From: WHSW01 sp963828755
Lineage (GTDB): Bacteria > Actinomycetota > Thermoleophilia > Solirubrobacterales > 70-9
DNA length: 64,000 bases
Reading direction: 5' to 3'
Assembly: GCA_963828755.1 (NCBI GenBank)
Contig: CAWHFY010000022.1
Span: 62,001-126,000 of the forward strand
Shown: positions 1 to 7,953 of the stretch, piece by piece
Layout of the letters: every line of letters begins with the position of its first letter
Numbering within the stretch: the stretch's first letter is position 1
Notes under the pieces: model-generated
The model's input: the letters and a program-made list of their open reading frames with translations, nothing else
Told to the model about the DNA's origin: nothing
Database searches by the model: none
Position numbers and translations under genes: made by a program

Positions 1-671
1 CGTAGTAGTCGGTGAGCGTCTGATGGGTGATGTGGGCGCTGCAGCCGCCGGGCATGATCGTCGACGGGTGCGTGTGCCGGCCGCCGAACAGGCAGTACAT
101 CTCGCGCGTCCAGCGGGCGACCTGCAGGGTCTCGAGATAGAACTCGCCCGTGAACGGGTTCAGCGCCCGCATGATGTCGGCGATCGTGCGGTAGCCGTGG
201 ATGTCGGAGTTCGGTGCCAGGTCCTGCTCGGCCTTCTGGAGCAGGCTCGGGTTCGTCTCCTTGACCATCTGCTCGCAGAAGTCCACGTTGCACATGCAGT
301 CGTTGAAGATCGCGTGATCGAACATGTAATCCGCGGTCTCGGCCAGGTTGAACGCGAGGTCGCCGAGCGGTGGCGGCTTCACGCCGTAGGCCATGTTCTG
401 GTTCAGGCAGGAGCAGGTGCAGTGGTTGTCACCGCAGATGCCACAGATCCGGCTCGTGATGAAGTGGGCGTCACGTGGATCGATGCCCTTCATGAAGATG
501 TCGAATCCACGGAAGATCATCGACGTGCTGTAGCACTTGAGGACCTGCTGGTTGGTGAAGTCGATCTCGGTATGGATGCCGAGCGAGCCGACGATCCGGG
601 TGATCGGATCCCACGACATCTCCTTGACCATGACCTTCGAATCGCCGCGCGGTGTCTCGACTGTCGCCATG
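1..671 (-). CDS. hhyL: [NiFe] hydrogenase large subunit, group 1h type (partial, 3' end outside window)
   Basis: The N-terminal 223 or so residues of the subunit that carries the NiFe active site; the rest lies beyond the left edge. The first nickel-ligand motif is visible as RICGICGDNHC at residues 74-84 (Cys76 and Cys79), in the GICGDNH form typical of the actinobacterial high-affinity class (group 1h, formerly group 5), known to oxidise H2 at atmospheric levels. Extra cysteines follow at residues 84, 86 and 88. The ATG at 671 is 17 bases past the small-subunit stop and has an AGAGAGGAA ribosome site. Last visible gene of the hyp-hydrogenase operon. The class call rests on motif form and the partner subunit; the second Ni motif is not in view. 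Confidence 0.93.
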
Positions 672-688
672 AGTAATTCCTCTCTTCC

Positions 689-1759
689 CTACGAGTAGTT
701 GCGCGGTCGATAGCCGGTCTGGAGGCTGCCGGCGGGCTTGCGCCACTCCGGCTCGACGTCGAACTTCGTGCGGATATTGCGGTGGCGGAAGTAGTGGAAC
801 ATCCGCCCGAAGGTGAACTGCTCGAGCGCCGCCGCCATGCGGCCGTTCGGGTCCTCGTCCATGAACGGCATGAACTTGTCGGGGAAGCCGGGCATCGTGC
901 AGGCCATGCAGATGCCGCCCACGTTCGGGCAGCCGCCGTAGCCGTCGACCCAGCCGCGGACCGGGACGTTGCACTTGACCACCGGCCCCTTGCACCCGAG
1001 CTTCACCAGGCAGCGCGGGTCGTCGCCGTACTCGGTCGCGAACTGGCCCTCCTCGGAGAACCCGGCCCGGTTGCAGCCCTCGCGCACCGTGCGGCCGAAC
1101 AGCCATCGCGGGCGCAGCTGCTCGTCGAGGTCCGGCACCGGCGCTCGCCCGGCGAGGTGCAGGGCGAGGTAGAGCAGCACCTCGGTCATGTTGTCCGGCT
1201 GCGCCGGGCATCCGGGGATGTTGACGACCGGCAGTCCGGCCGCCGACTTGTAGTCCCAGCCGAGGTGATCGGCGACGCCCATCGCACCGGTCGGGTTGTT
1301 CTTCATCGCCGGGATCCCGCCGTAGGTGGCGCAGGTTCCGATCGCGACCACCGCGGCGGCCTTCGGCGCCAGCCGGTCGAGCCAGTCGCTTGTCGTGATC
1401 GGCTGCCCGGTCTCCGGGTCGTCGCCGATCGCCGCCCAGTGGCCCTCGCCGGAGAGCTTCTCGTTCGGGATCGAGCCCTCGACGCAGAGCACGAACGGGT
1501 CGAGCTCGCCGCGCTCGGCCCGCCACCACCACTCGATGAACTCGGGGCCGTTCTCGTAGGCGAGCACCGGGTTGTGAACGATCACCTTCGGCATCCCCGG
1601 GATCGACTGGGTGATGATGTCCTCGAGGCTCGGGTTGACGGCGGAGGTCATCGCGACCGAATCGCCGTCGCAGGAGAGGCCGGTAGTCATCCAGATCACG
1701 TGCGCCTCGACCGCCTCGGTCTTCGACTGATCCGGAACGAACTCTGTGCTCACGGCCAT
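689..1759 (-). CDS. hhyS: [NiFe] hydrogenase small subunit, group 1h type
   Basis: The 356-residue electron-transfer subunit holding the iron-sulfur clusters. There is no Tat signal and no C-terminal membrane helix, unlike classical group 1 uptake enzymes. The usual proximal-cluster CxxC is CDGD here (Cys30, Asp33); the other proximal ligands are likely the Cys in IGTCATYGG and in IPGCPAQ. Three Cys plus one Asp is the known signature of the oxygen-insensitive actinobacterial hydrogenases. Medial and distal clusters are supplied by the Cys-rich stretch from CLVKLGCKGP through GGICMACTMPG. Start ATG at 1759 has a GGAGAG site. Lies 24 bases after hypE and 17 before the large subunit. Confidence 0.95.
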   Translation of the reverse strand: MAVSTEFVPDQSKTEAVEAHVIWMTTGLSCDGDSVAMTSAVNPSLEDIITQSIPGMPKVIVHNPVLAYENGPEFIEWWWRAERGELDPFVLCVEGSIPNEKLSGEGHWAAIGDDPETGQPITTSDWLDRLAPKAAAVVAIGTCATYGGIPAMKNNPTGAMGVADHLGWDYKSAAGLPVVNIPGCPAQPDNMTEVLLYLALHLAGRAPVPDLDEQLRPRWLFGRTVREGCNRAGFSEEGQFATEYGDDPRCLVKLGCKGPVVKCNVPVRGWVDGYGGCPNVGGICMACTMPGFPDKFMPFMDEDPNGRMAAALEQFTFGRMFHYFRHRNIRTKFDVEPEWRKPAGSLQTGYRPRNYS

Positions 1760-1783
1760 TTGCGCTCTCCTGTCAGGTTGTGG

Positions 1784-2981
1784 TCAACAGATCCTCGGTA
1801 GTGGGTCACCGGCGAGCAGGTCCATCACCCGTCGTCCCCCGAAGGCGGTGTCGACGAGGACCATCCCCGGCGGCTCCGCCCTGACCTCGGCGATCTCGGT
1901 CGCGGCCTCGCAACCGGGAATCGCACGCAGCGCGGCGAGCGCTGCGTCCGCTGCCTCGGCGGCGACGAAGGCGACCATCACCCCCTCGTTGGCGACGTAC
2001 ATCGGGTCGATTCCAAGCAGTTCGGCGGCGCCCGCCACTTCGGGGGCGACCGGGATCGCGGCCTCGTCGACGGTGATCCCGACCGCGGAGGCGCGGGCGA
2101 GCTCGTTGAGCACGGTGGCGACGCCGCCGCGGGTCGCGTCGCGGATCGTCCGCAGCTCCGGGCCGGCGGCGTCGAGCAGGGCGTCGACGGCCGGCCACAG
2201 CGGGCGGGTGTCGGAGACGACGTCGGCCTCGAGGCCGAGCTCGCCGCGGGCGAGCATGATCGCGGTCCCGTGCTCGCCGATCGTGCGGGAGACCAGGACC
2301 CGGTCGCCCGGGCGCAGCGAACCGGTGGAGAGCGCCGCCCGGGGGTCGCGCCGGCCGACCCCGCTGGTGCAGACGTACATGCCGTCGGCGAGGCCACGCT
2401 CGACCACTTTGGTGTCGCCGGTGACGACGCTGACGCCGGCGGCCGTCGCGGCGCTTGCGATCGCCTCGACCTCGCCGCGCAGGACGCTCGATTCGAGTCC
2501 CTCCTCGAGCACCAGCGCGAGGCTCAGCGCGAGCGGCAGCGCCCCTGCAACCGCGAGGTCGTTGACGGTCCCGTTGACGGCGAGCTCGCCGATCGACCCG
2601 CCGGGGAAGACGAGCGGCTTGACCACGAACGTGTCGGTGGTGAGCGCGATCCCGGCCGCCGACCACCGCCGCCGTGTCCTCCGCCTCGCGTCCGGGCGTG
2701 CCGGGTGAGGGCTCGGCGCTGGGGAACTCGATCACCGCCGCGTCGCCCAGTTCCTGCAGCTGCTCGGAGCCGAACGCGGGCGCGAACAGGCCTTCGATCA
2801 GCGTCTGGGTCGCCTTGCCGCCGGCTCCGTGGGCCATCGTGATCCGCTCGTCCTTGAACCGCGGTCGCTTCGCCCGCGTCGTCTCGATGATCTGGTTGAT
2901 CCGCGCCTCGCGGGAATCACCGGCCGGCGACCTGCTCCGCTTCGCGTCCGCCGCCGCCGGGTTTGCCGCGGGGCGGGGCAT
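1784..2981 (-). CDS. hypE: Hydrogenase maturation protein HypE (frameshifted)
   Basis: HypE dehydrates the carbamoyl group on its own C-terminal Cys to the cyanide ligand of the NiFe site. The N-terminal part carries MAHGAGGKATQTLIEG and the C-terminal part the AIRS-like ATP-binding body, ending in the conserved PRIC tail with the acceptor Cys. The two parts are in different frames: the first runs to about 2655, the second (VVKPLVFPGGSIGELAVNG onward) from there to 1784. Removing one base near 2654 restores GGGIALTTDTF, so I read this as one gene with an extra base. Start ATG at 2981 overlaps the hypD stop (TGATG). An N-terminal extension of about 47 residues precedes the HypE core; an internal start is possible. 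Confidence 0.9.
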
Positions 2982-4099
2982 CAGGCCGTCACCTCGGCGC
3001 GGTCGGAGATCCGACCGTAGTTGTAGTAGGCGGCACAGGCGCCCTCCGGGGAGACCATGCAGGTGCCGATCGCGTGCTCGGGCGTGCACGCGGTGCCGAA
3101 CACCTTGCACTCCCAGGGCTTGATCACTCCCTTGAGGACCTCGCCGCACTGGCAGGCCTTCGGGTCGGCGACGCGGACGCCCGGGACCTCGTAGCGAAGC
3201 TCGGCGTCGAAGTCCGCGTAGGCCTCGGAGAGCTTCAGGGCGCTCTGCGAAATGAACCCGAGCCCGCGCCACTCGAAGTGGGGTCGTAGCTCGAAGACCT
3301 CGGACATCACCTTGAGCGCCGCCGGGTTGCCGTCGTAGGGGACGACGCGCGTGTACTGATTCTCGACCTCGCAGCGTCCGTCGGCCAGTTGAGCGACGAT
3401 CATCCGGATCGCGGCCAGGATGTCGAGCGGCTCGAACCCGGCGGTGACCAGCGGCTTGCCGTAGTCGGCCGGGATGAACTCGAACGGGCGCACGCCGACG
3501 ATCGTCGAGACGTGGCCCGGTCCGATGAACCCGTCAAGGCGCAGGTCGGGCGACTCGAGCAGCGCCCGCAGCGGCGGCACGATCGTCACGTGGCTGCACA
3601 TGCAGAGGAAGTTCGCGACCCCGTCGGCCTTGGCGCGCCTCAGGGTCAGCGCGGTGGAGGGGGCGGTGGTCTCGAACCCGATCGCGAAGAAGACGACGAT
3701 GCGCTCCGGGTTCTGCTTCGCGATCCGCAGCGCGTCGAGCGGCGAGTAGACCATCCGGATGTCGGCGCCGGCGGCCTTCGCGTCGAGGAAGGTCCCGTCC
3801 GAGCCTGGGACTCGCATCATGTCGCCGAAGCAGGTCAGGATCACCTCCTCGTTGCGGGCGAGGGCGATGCCATCGTCGACTCGGCCCATCGGGATGACGC
3901 AGACCGGGCAGCCCGGGCCGTGCACGAGCTCGACGTTGTCGGGCAGCAGGTCCGCGATCCCGTACTTGTAGATCGAGTGCGTGTGGCCGCCGCAGACCTC
4001 CATCAGCTTGTAGTGGTGGTTCGGGTCGACCCCGGCGAGGATCTCCCCGGCGAGCGCCGGCGCCAGCTCCGCGTCGCGGAACTCGTCGACGAACCTCAC
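2981..4099 (-). CDS. hypD: Hydrogenase maturation protein HypD
   Basis: HypD is the [4Fe-4S] scaffold on which, with HypC, the Fe(CN)2CO unit is built. All family cysteine motifs are present: CGGHTHS near residue 35, GPGCPVC near 61, then CQCGEVLKG and CTPEHAIGTC near the C-terminus. At 372 residues the length is normal. It starts with GTG at 4099, overlapping the stop of the upstream small HypC-like gene (GTGA), and its stop overlaps the hypE start, so the block is translationally coupled. Confidence 0.96.
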   Translation of the reverse strand: MRFVDEFRDAELAPALAGEILAGVDPNHHYKLMEVCGGHTHSIYKYGIADLLPDNVELVHGPGCPVCVIPMGRVDDGIALARNEEVILTCFGDMMRVPGSDGTFLDAKAAGADIRMVYSPLDALRIAKQNPERIVVFFAIGFETTAPSTALTLRRAKADGVANFLCMCSHVTIVPPLRALLESPDLRLDGFIGPGHVSTIVGVRPFEFIPADYGKPLVTAGFEPLDILAAIRMIVAQLADGRCEVENQYTRVVPYDGNPAALKVMSEVFELRPHFEWRGLGFISQSALKLSEAYADFDAELRYEVPGVRVADPKACQCGEVLKGVIKPWECKVFGTACTPEHAIGTCMVSPEGACAAYYNYGRISDRAEVTA

Positions 4100-4347
4100 G
4101 CAACCACTCCCGCCGGGTGCTCCGCTTCGCCAGGGTTCGTCGCAGCCTCGGCGGCAATTGCTGTCCCCGCGTGGACCAGCAGCTCGTCGTCGACGGCGAC
4201 CGGCTGCACCAGCGCGATCTCGACCGTGTGGTGCTCGCCGAATGAGTCGGCGCAGAGGGCCAGCTCGCGCACCTCGTCGATCTTCAAGACGGTCATCGGC
4301 TCGGCGACGTCACCGCACGTGATGCAGTGCTCGTCTTCGCAGTTCAC
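4096..4347 (-). CDS. Second HypC/HupF-like chaperone (CITCGD type)
   Basis: An 83-residue protein of the HypC/HupF family, distinct from the canonical HypC encoded just upstream. It begins MNCEDEHCITCGD, so the N-terminal Cys is at position 3 (canonical HypC has Cys2), with a second Cys-x2-Cys just after it. The beta-barrel part (PMTVLKIDEV ... VEIALVQP) is recognisable. GTG start at 4347 overlaps the hypC stop, and its stop overlaps the hypD GTG. It may be a client- or step-specific partner of HypD; that role is inference from family and position. Confidence 0.8.
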   Translation of the reverse strand: MNCEDEHCITCGDVAEPMTVLKIDEVRELALCADSFGEHHTVEIALVQPVAVDDELLVHAGTAIAAEAATNPGEAEHPAGVVA

Positions 4348-4622
4348 TCGATCACGCTCGCCTTCAGCTCCTCGAGCTCGGCCTCGTAGTCGGCGCCCAT
4401 GCCCTCGAGCATGCGTCGCGTCGCGATCGCCTCCTCCTCGTCGACCTTCGAGATCGCGAAGCCGACGTGGATCAGGACCCAGTCGCCAACCTCGGCTGCG
4501 CCCGTGTCGTCGTCGAGCAGGCCGATGTTGACCTTGCGGCGAACCCCGGCAACGTCGACGAGCGCGAGTCGGTTGGCCTCGTCAACCAGCTCAAGCACTT
4601 GGCCGGGAATCGCCAGACACAC
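4344..4622 (-). CDS. hypC: Hydrogenase maturation chaperone HypC
   Basis: Canonical 92-residue HypC beginning MCLAIPGQVLE. Cys2 is the residue that binds the iron complex with HypD and later docks on the large-subunit precursor. The conserved barrel strands VDVAGVRRKVN and GDWVLIHVGFAISKVDEEEA are present. Start is GTG at 4622, chosen because the family must begin Met-Cys and because a strong AGGAGG lies 10 bases upstream. First gene of the hyp-hydrogenase operon. Confidence 0.95.
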   Translation of the reverse strand: MCLAIPGQVLELVDEANRLALVDVAGVRRKVNIGLLDDDTGAAEVGDWVLIHVGFAISKVDEEEAIATRRMLEGMGADYEAELEELKASVIE

Positions 4623-4690
4623 GCCGCATCAACCTCCTCCCCCGGAGCCAGACGGTGCACGCCGTCCGTGGGTCGGCGCGAAGCTATGCG

Positions 4691-4706
4691 CATTCGACTT
4701 CGAGTG
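4691..4706. promoter_or_regulatory. Imperfect palindrome upstream of hypC (candidate operator)
   Basis: CATTCGACTTCGAGTG reads as CAYTCGA-NN-TCGARTG, a 16-bp near-palindrome about 70 bp upstream of the hypC start, in the 110-bp gap between hypC and the PadR-family gene. It is the most symmetrical element in the gap and so a candidate site for that regulator. No binding data; the assignment is inference. Confidence 0.3.
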
Positions 4707-4732
4707 TAAGTGCCGACCGCAATGTGCGTTTT

Positions 4733-5176
4733 TCACCTATCGGGCAGAACGCCCGCGCGGCCCTCGGCGGCGGCTCGGTGAGCGGCCATGCGCCCGGTCA
4801 CGGCGCGCCGGGTCGGGCTGCCGGAAGGAAGTCGCCGAGCGCGCAGGTAGCGGCTCAAGAACGAGTCGATGCGACGCTCACCGTCGGCGAGGTCGGACGC
4901 GCGGCGGTCGAGCTCCGCGATCCCGCCTTCGGTCAGCGAGTAGACGCGCTTGCGGGGTCCGGTCGCCGAATCGCGCCACCCCGACTGGACGAGGCCGTCC
5001 TTCTCCAGCCGGCGGAGCGACCGGTAGAGCGCCCCGGGGTCGGATCGATCGAATCCGAAGGCGCACACGCTCTCGAGCAACTCATACCCGTGCGCCTCGC
5101 CGTCCTCGCGCAACAGGAGCAGTAGGCACGGGCGCAGGAAGTCCTTCGGCAATCCTGAGCTCAGCGCGTGGGGCAC
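4733..5176 (-). CDS. PadR-family transcriptional regulator
   Basis: A 147-residue winged-helix protein. The PadR core is clear: FLRPCLLLLLRE, then HGYELLESV, the recognition part GALYRSLRRLEKDGLV and the wing GPRKRVYSLTEGG, followed by an alpha-helical dimerisation tail and a basic C-terminus. Start is GTG at 5176. It is transcribed toward hypC with a 110-bp gap and could regulate the hydrogenase operon; the ligand is unknown. Confidence 0.85.
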   Translation of the reverse strand: MPHALSSGLPKDFLRPCLLLLLREDGEAHGYELLESVCAFGFDRSDPGALYRSLRRLEKDGLVQSGWRDSATGPRKRVYSLTEGGIAELDRRASDLADGERRIDSFLSRYLRARRLPSGSPTRRAVTGRMAAHRAAAEGRAGVLPDR

Positions 5177-5283
5177 TCCTCAGCTCTCCGCAAAGCGTCG
5201 CTCGGCCATCTCTCCTCGTCGCCTTGACCGCGCCGGAGTCTATACCCGCCACGGCGGCCGTCCGTGACCCGCATGCGGATCGC

Positions 5284-6246
5284 TCAGCGGCGGACCCCGT
5301 TGATCTGCCTCACCGCCGCGAACAGGCCACCGATCGCGAACTGGTCGACGGCGAGGATCGACGGGCGCAACCCGCGCTGCGCGATGCATTGCTGTGCGCG
5401 CCCGTAGATCACGTCGCGTGCGTTGACCGCCTCGGAGGTCGCGAAGTCGGTTTCCGGCGGGGCGGTCGACGGCGACCAGTGGTTGATCAGGAACAGCGAC
5501 CCGGTGGTGCCGCCGCGGTTCGGCTGGCAGCTGCCCGGCCAGTTCGCCGGGTCGGTCAGCATCGTCGGCGGGTTGAAGCTGAACGGGGTCTCTTGGACGA
5601 TCCCGTCGTAGGCGTTGTGGTACCAGGGGTAGGCGGTCCCGGCGTCGTGCTCGGCGAGGACCACGACCTGTTGACGGGTGCGGATCATCCGCCGAAGGGT
5701 CGGCCACCGCGGCCCGGGCTGGCCACCGTAGACGTAGTCGATCAGCCCGCTGTCCGCCATCGCCGTGGCGAAGTCGTCGGCGGTGATCTCGTCCTCGTTG
5801 ATGATCGCGAGGACGTTGTTGGGACGCTGGCGGATGAACTTGCGGATCGCCCGCAGGGCCGGCACCAGCGGTGTCGCTCCGATCTGGCAGGCGACGTGGC
5901 AGAGGTAGAGGCCACGCTCACCCGGCCCGCCCGAGCCGTCGTCGTCGGTGTTGACGGTCCCGTCGGGCTGCAGAAGCCCGTAGTGGGTGTCGATCAGCAG
6001 CGCCCGGATCCCGGTGTCGAGCTGGTCGGGGATCGCCACCGATTGGTTCGGGATCTTCCAACCGAGCGCCGCGGCCGACATGGCGTTGTGGGCGCCGGGA
6101 AGCGTGACCTGGTTGAACGGCCGCGAGCAGAGCGGGGCCGCCCCGTTGCAGCGCATGTCGCGCTTCGCCTCGGCCGGCGCGGCCGCGATCACGAGCGCCG
6201 CCACGACCGCGAGCGCTGCGACGGTTGGGAGCCTCCCTGCCCTCAC
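5284..6246 (-). CDS. Secreted PI-PLC-X-like phosphodiesterase family protein
   Basis: A protein of about 320 residues with a Sec signal peptide (MRAGRLPTVAALAVV ... APAEA). The mature part has the start of a PLC X-type TIM barrel: VTLPGAHNAM carries the first catalytic-type His, and GIRALLIDTHYG the acidic strand that follows. Two Cys pairs (CNGAAPLC, CHVAC) suggest disulfides. GTG at 6246 is chosen because it directly precedes the signal peptide; the frame is open further upstream but reads as non-signal sequence. Substrate unknown. Not obviously linked to the neighbours. Confidence 0.75.
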   Translation of the reverse strand: MRAGRLPTVAALAVVAALVIAAAPAEAKRDMRCNGAAPLCSRPFNQVTLPGAHNAMSAAALGWKIPNQSVAIPDQLDTGIRALLIDTHYGLLQPDGTVNTDDDGSGGPGERGLYLCHVACQIGATPLVPALRAIRKFIRQRPNNVLAIINEDEITADDFATAMADSGLIDYVYGGQPGPRWPTLRRMIRTRQQVVVLAEHDAGTAYPWYHNAYDGIVQETPFSFNPPTMLTDPANWPGSCQPNRGGTTGSLFLINHWSPSTAPPETDFATSEAVNARDVIYGRAQQCIAQRGLRPSILAVDQFAIGGLFAAVRQINGVRR

Positions 6247-6327
6247 CGCCGCAACGCTAACCCAAACGCGTACGATCTCGGCGGGGCATCGCGGTGGCAG
6301 GTTCAACTGCGAGCGATGGAGGCGGAT

Positions 6328-6744
6328 ATGGCGGACGCACAGCAGGCAACCGATTCCGGTCTGGTCCCGTACTTCAGCTACCGGGACGCGGCGACCGCGC
6401 TCGACTGGCTCGAGCGGGCCTTCGGATTCGAGCGGGTGGTCGCCTATCCCGGCGAGGACGGCCGGATCATGCATGCCGAGATGCAGTTCGGCGGAGGGCG
6501 GCTGATGATCGGTAGCGGTGATCCGCCGGCGGTCGCCGACCGCGACGCGGCCTCCCCGAACGGCCACGGGACCTACGTGGTCGTCGCCGACGTCGACGCC
6601 CACCACGCGGCCGCGAGCGCGGCGGGCGCCGAGGTCGTCTACCCGCCCGAGGACACCGAGTTCGGGACTCGCCGCTACCGAGCGCTCGACCTCGAGGGCT
6701 ATGAATGGAGCTTCGGCACCTACAGGCCCGGCGCGGCGGGCTGA
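6328..6744 (+). CDS. VOC-superfamily (glyoxalase-like) protein
   Basis: A 138-residue single-domain VOC protein (VPYFSYRDAATALDWLERAFGF ... EDTEFGTRRYRALDLEGYEWSFGTY), the PhnB-like type often annotated as glyoxalase/bleomycin resistance. ATG at 6328 is preferred over 6316 because GGAGG lies five bases upstream of it. It ends 26 bases before moaA on the same strand. No substrate can be inferred. Confidence 0.85.
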   Translation: MADAQQATDSGLVPYFSYRDAATALDWLERAFGFERVVAYPGEDGRIMHAEMQFGGGRLMIGSGDPPAVADRDAASPNGHGTYVVVADVDAHHAAASAAGAEVVYPPEDTEFGTRRYRALDLEGYEWSFGTYRPGAAG

Positions 6745-6770
6745 GGGCGGCCGGGCGTATCCTCGGTGGG

Positions 6771-7760
6771 GTGGAGCCGCTGCGCGACGCTCACGGGAGG
6801 ACGATCAACGACCTGCGGGTCTCGGTCACCGACCGCTGCAACTTCCGCTGTCGCTACTGCATGCCGGCTGAGGGGATGCGCTGGCTCGACCGCGCCGACC
6901 TGCTCAGCTTCGAGGAGATCCAGCGCCTGGTCGGGGTGCTCGCGGGGCTCGGGATCACCGACGTCCGGCTGACCGGCGGCGAGCCGCTGGCGCGCCGCGA
7001 CTTCTCGAAGCTGGTTGCGATGCTGCGACGGATCGAGGGCATCGAGGACCTGTCGATGACCACGAACGGCTACCTGCTCGAACGGCACGCCGACGCCCTG
7101 GTCGAGGCGGGGATCGACCGCGTCAACGTCTCGATCGACTCGCTCGCCCGCGACCGCTTCCACGAGATCACCCGCCGCGACGCGCTCCCGGAGGTGCTGC
7201 GCGGGCTCGCTGCGATCGCCGCGCACGAGCGCGTGCGTCCGATCAAGGTCAACGCCGTGGCGATGCGCGACTTCACCGAGGCCGAGGCGATCGGCTTCGC
7301 GGAGCTCGCCCGCTCGAGCGACTACCAGGTCCGCTTCATCGAGTTCATGCCCCTCGACGGGGATCGCAACTGGAGTCCCGATCAGGTCCTGACCGGAGAG
7401 GAGCTGCGGGCGATCATCGACGCGATCTACCCGCTCGAGGCGCTGCCGCGCGAGCCACACGCGACCGCGCGGGTCTACCGCTTCGCCGACGGCGCCGGCG
7501 AGATCGGCTTCATCAACCCGGTCTCCGAGCCGTTCTGCGCGGACTGCAACCGGATCCGGCTGACCGCGGAGGGCGAGCTTCGCACCTGCCTGTTCTCGCT
7601 GCGCGAGACCGACCTGCGCGAGCCGCTGCGCGCCGGGGCGACCGACGCCGAGCTCGAGACGATCATCCGCGAGGCGGTCTGGCGCAAGGAGCTCAAGCAC
7701 CGGGTGAACGAGCCCGGTTTCGTTCCGCCGCCGCGGACGATGAGCGCGATCGGCGGCTAA
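6771..7760 (+). CDS. moaA: GTP 3',8-cyclase MoaA
   Basis: Radical-SAM enzyme for the first step of molybdopterin synthesis, turning GTP into 3',8-cyclo-GTP for MoaC. The SAM cluster motif CNFRCRYC lies near residue 25, the C-terminal cluster as CADCNRI followed by TCLF, and the protein ends in the conserved Gly-Gly (SAIGG). GTG start at 6771 follows a GGTGGG site and gives a normal 329-residue protein. Its MoaC partner is encoded about 12 kb downstream in this window. Confidence 0.96.
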   Translation: MEPLRDAHGRTINDLRVSVTDRCNFRCRYCMPAEGMRWLDRADLLSFEEIQRLVGVLAGLGITDVRLTGGEPLARRDFSKLVAMLRRIEGIEDLSMTTNGYLLERHADALVEAGIDRVNVSIDSLARDRFHEITRRDALPEVLRGLAAIAAHERVRPIKVNAVAMRDFTEAEAIGFAELARSSDYQVRFIEFMPLDGDRNWSPDQVLTGEELRAIIDAIYPLEALPREPHATARVYRFADGAGEIGFINPVSEPFCADCNRIRLTAEGELRTCLFSLRETDLREPLRAGATDAELETIIREAVWRKELKHRVNEPGFVPPPRTMSAIGG

Positions 7761-7804
7761 AGGGCGCAACTCCGCCACATGCCGTGGCGGACGCGCCGCG
7801 TCGA

Positions 7805-7843
7805 GTTTCATCTCAACCACCTCGGAGGTGGTCGAGATGAATC
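7805..7843. terminator. Long hairpin between convergent moaA and modC
   Basis: A near-perfect inverted repeat centred at about 7823: left arm TTCATCTCAACCACCTC, one central G, right arm GAGGTGGTCGAGATGAA (16 of 17 pairs). It follows moaA by about 45 bases and sits between two converging genes, so a bidirectional transcription-termination role is likely. There is no clear T-run. The rest of 7761-7953 shows no gene. Confidence 0.6.
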
Positions 7844-7953
7844 TCGGAGCTCGTGGCTCGGGCGGGTGGCGCGAGCGGGGAGGCCCCGCGAGCCCGGAGG
7901 GCGAGCGGTGGGGCACCCGCCGCGACAGGACCTGCCCGCTAGATCCCAGCGCT

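Noticed and set aside
4399..6744. Very long open frame on the plus strand across hypC, padR and the PLC gene
   Set aside because: Its translation is Arg/Pro-rich with no domain until the VOC protein at its very end; it is a high-GC shadow of genes on the other strand.
7761..7953. Moco riboswitch near moaA/modC
   Set aside because: The only structure is a long simple hairpin between convergent genes; it is downstream of both, not in a leader.
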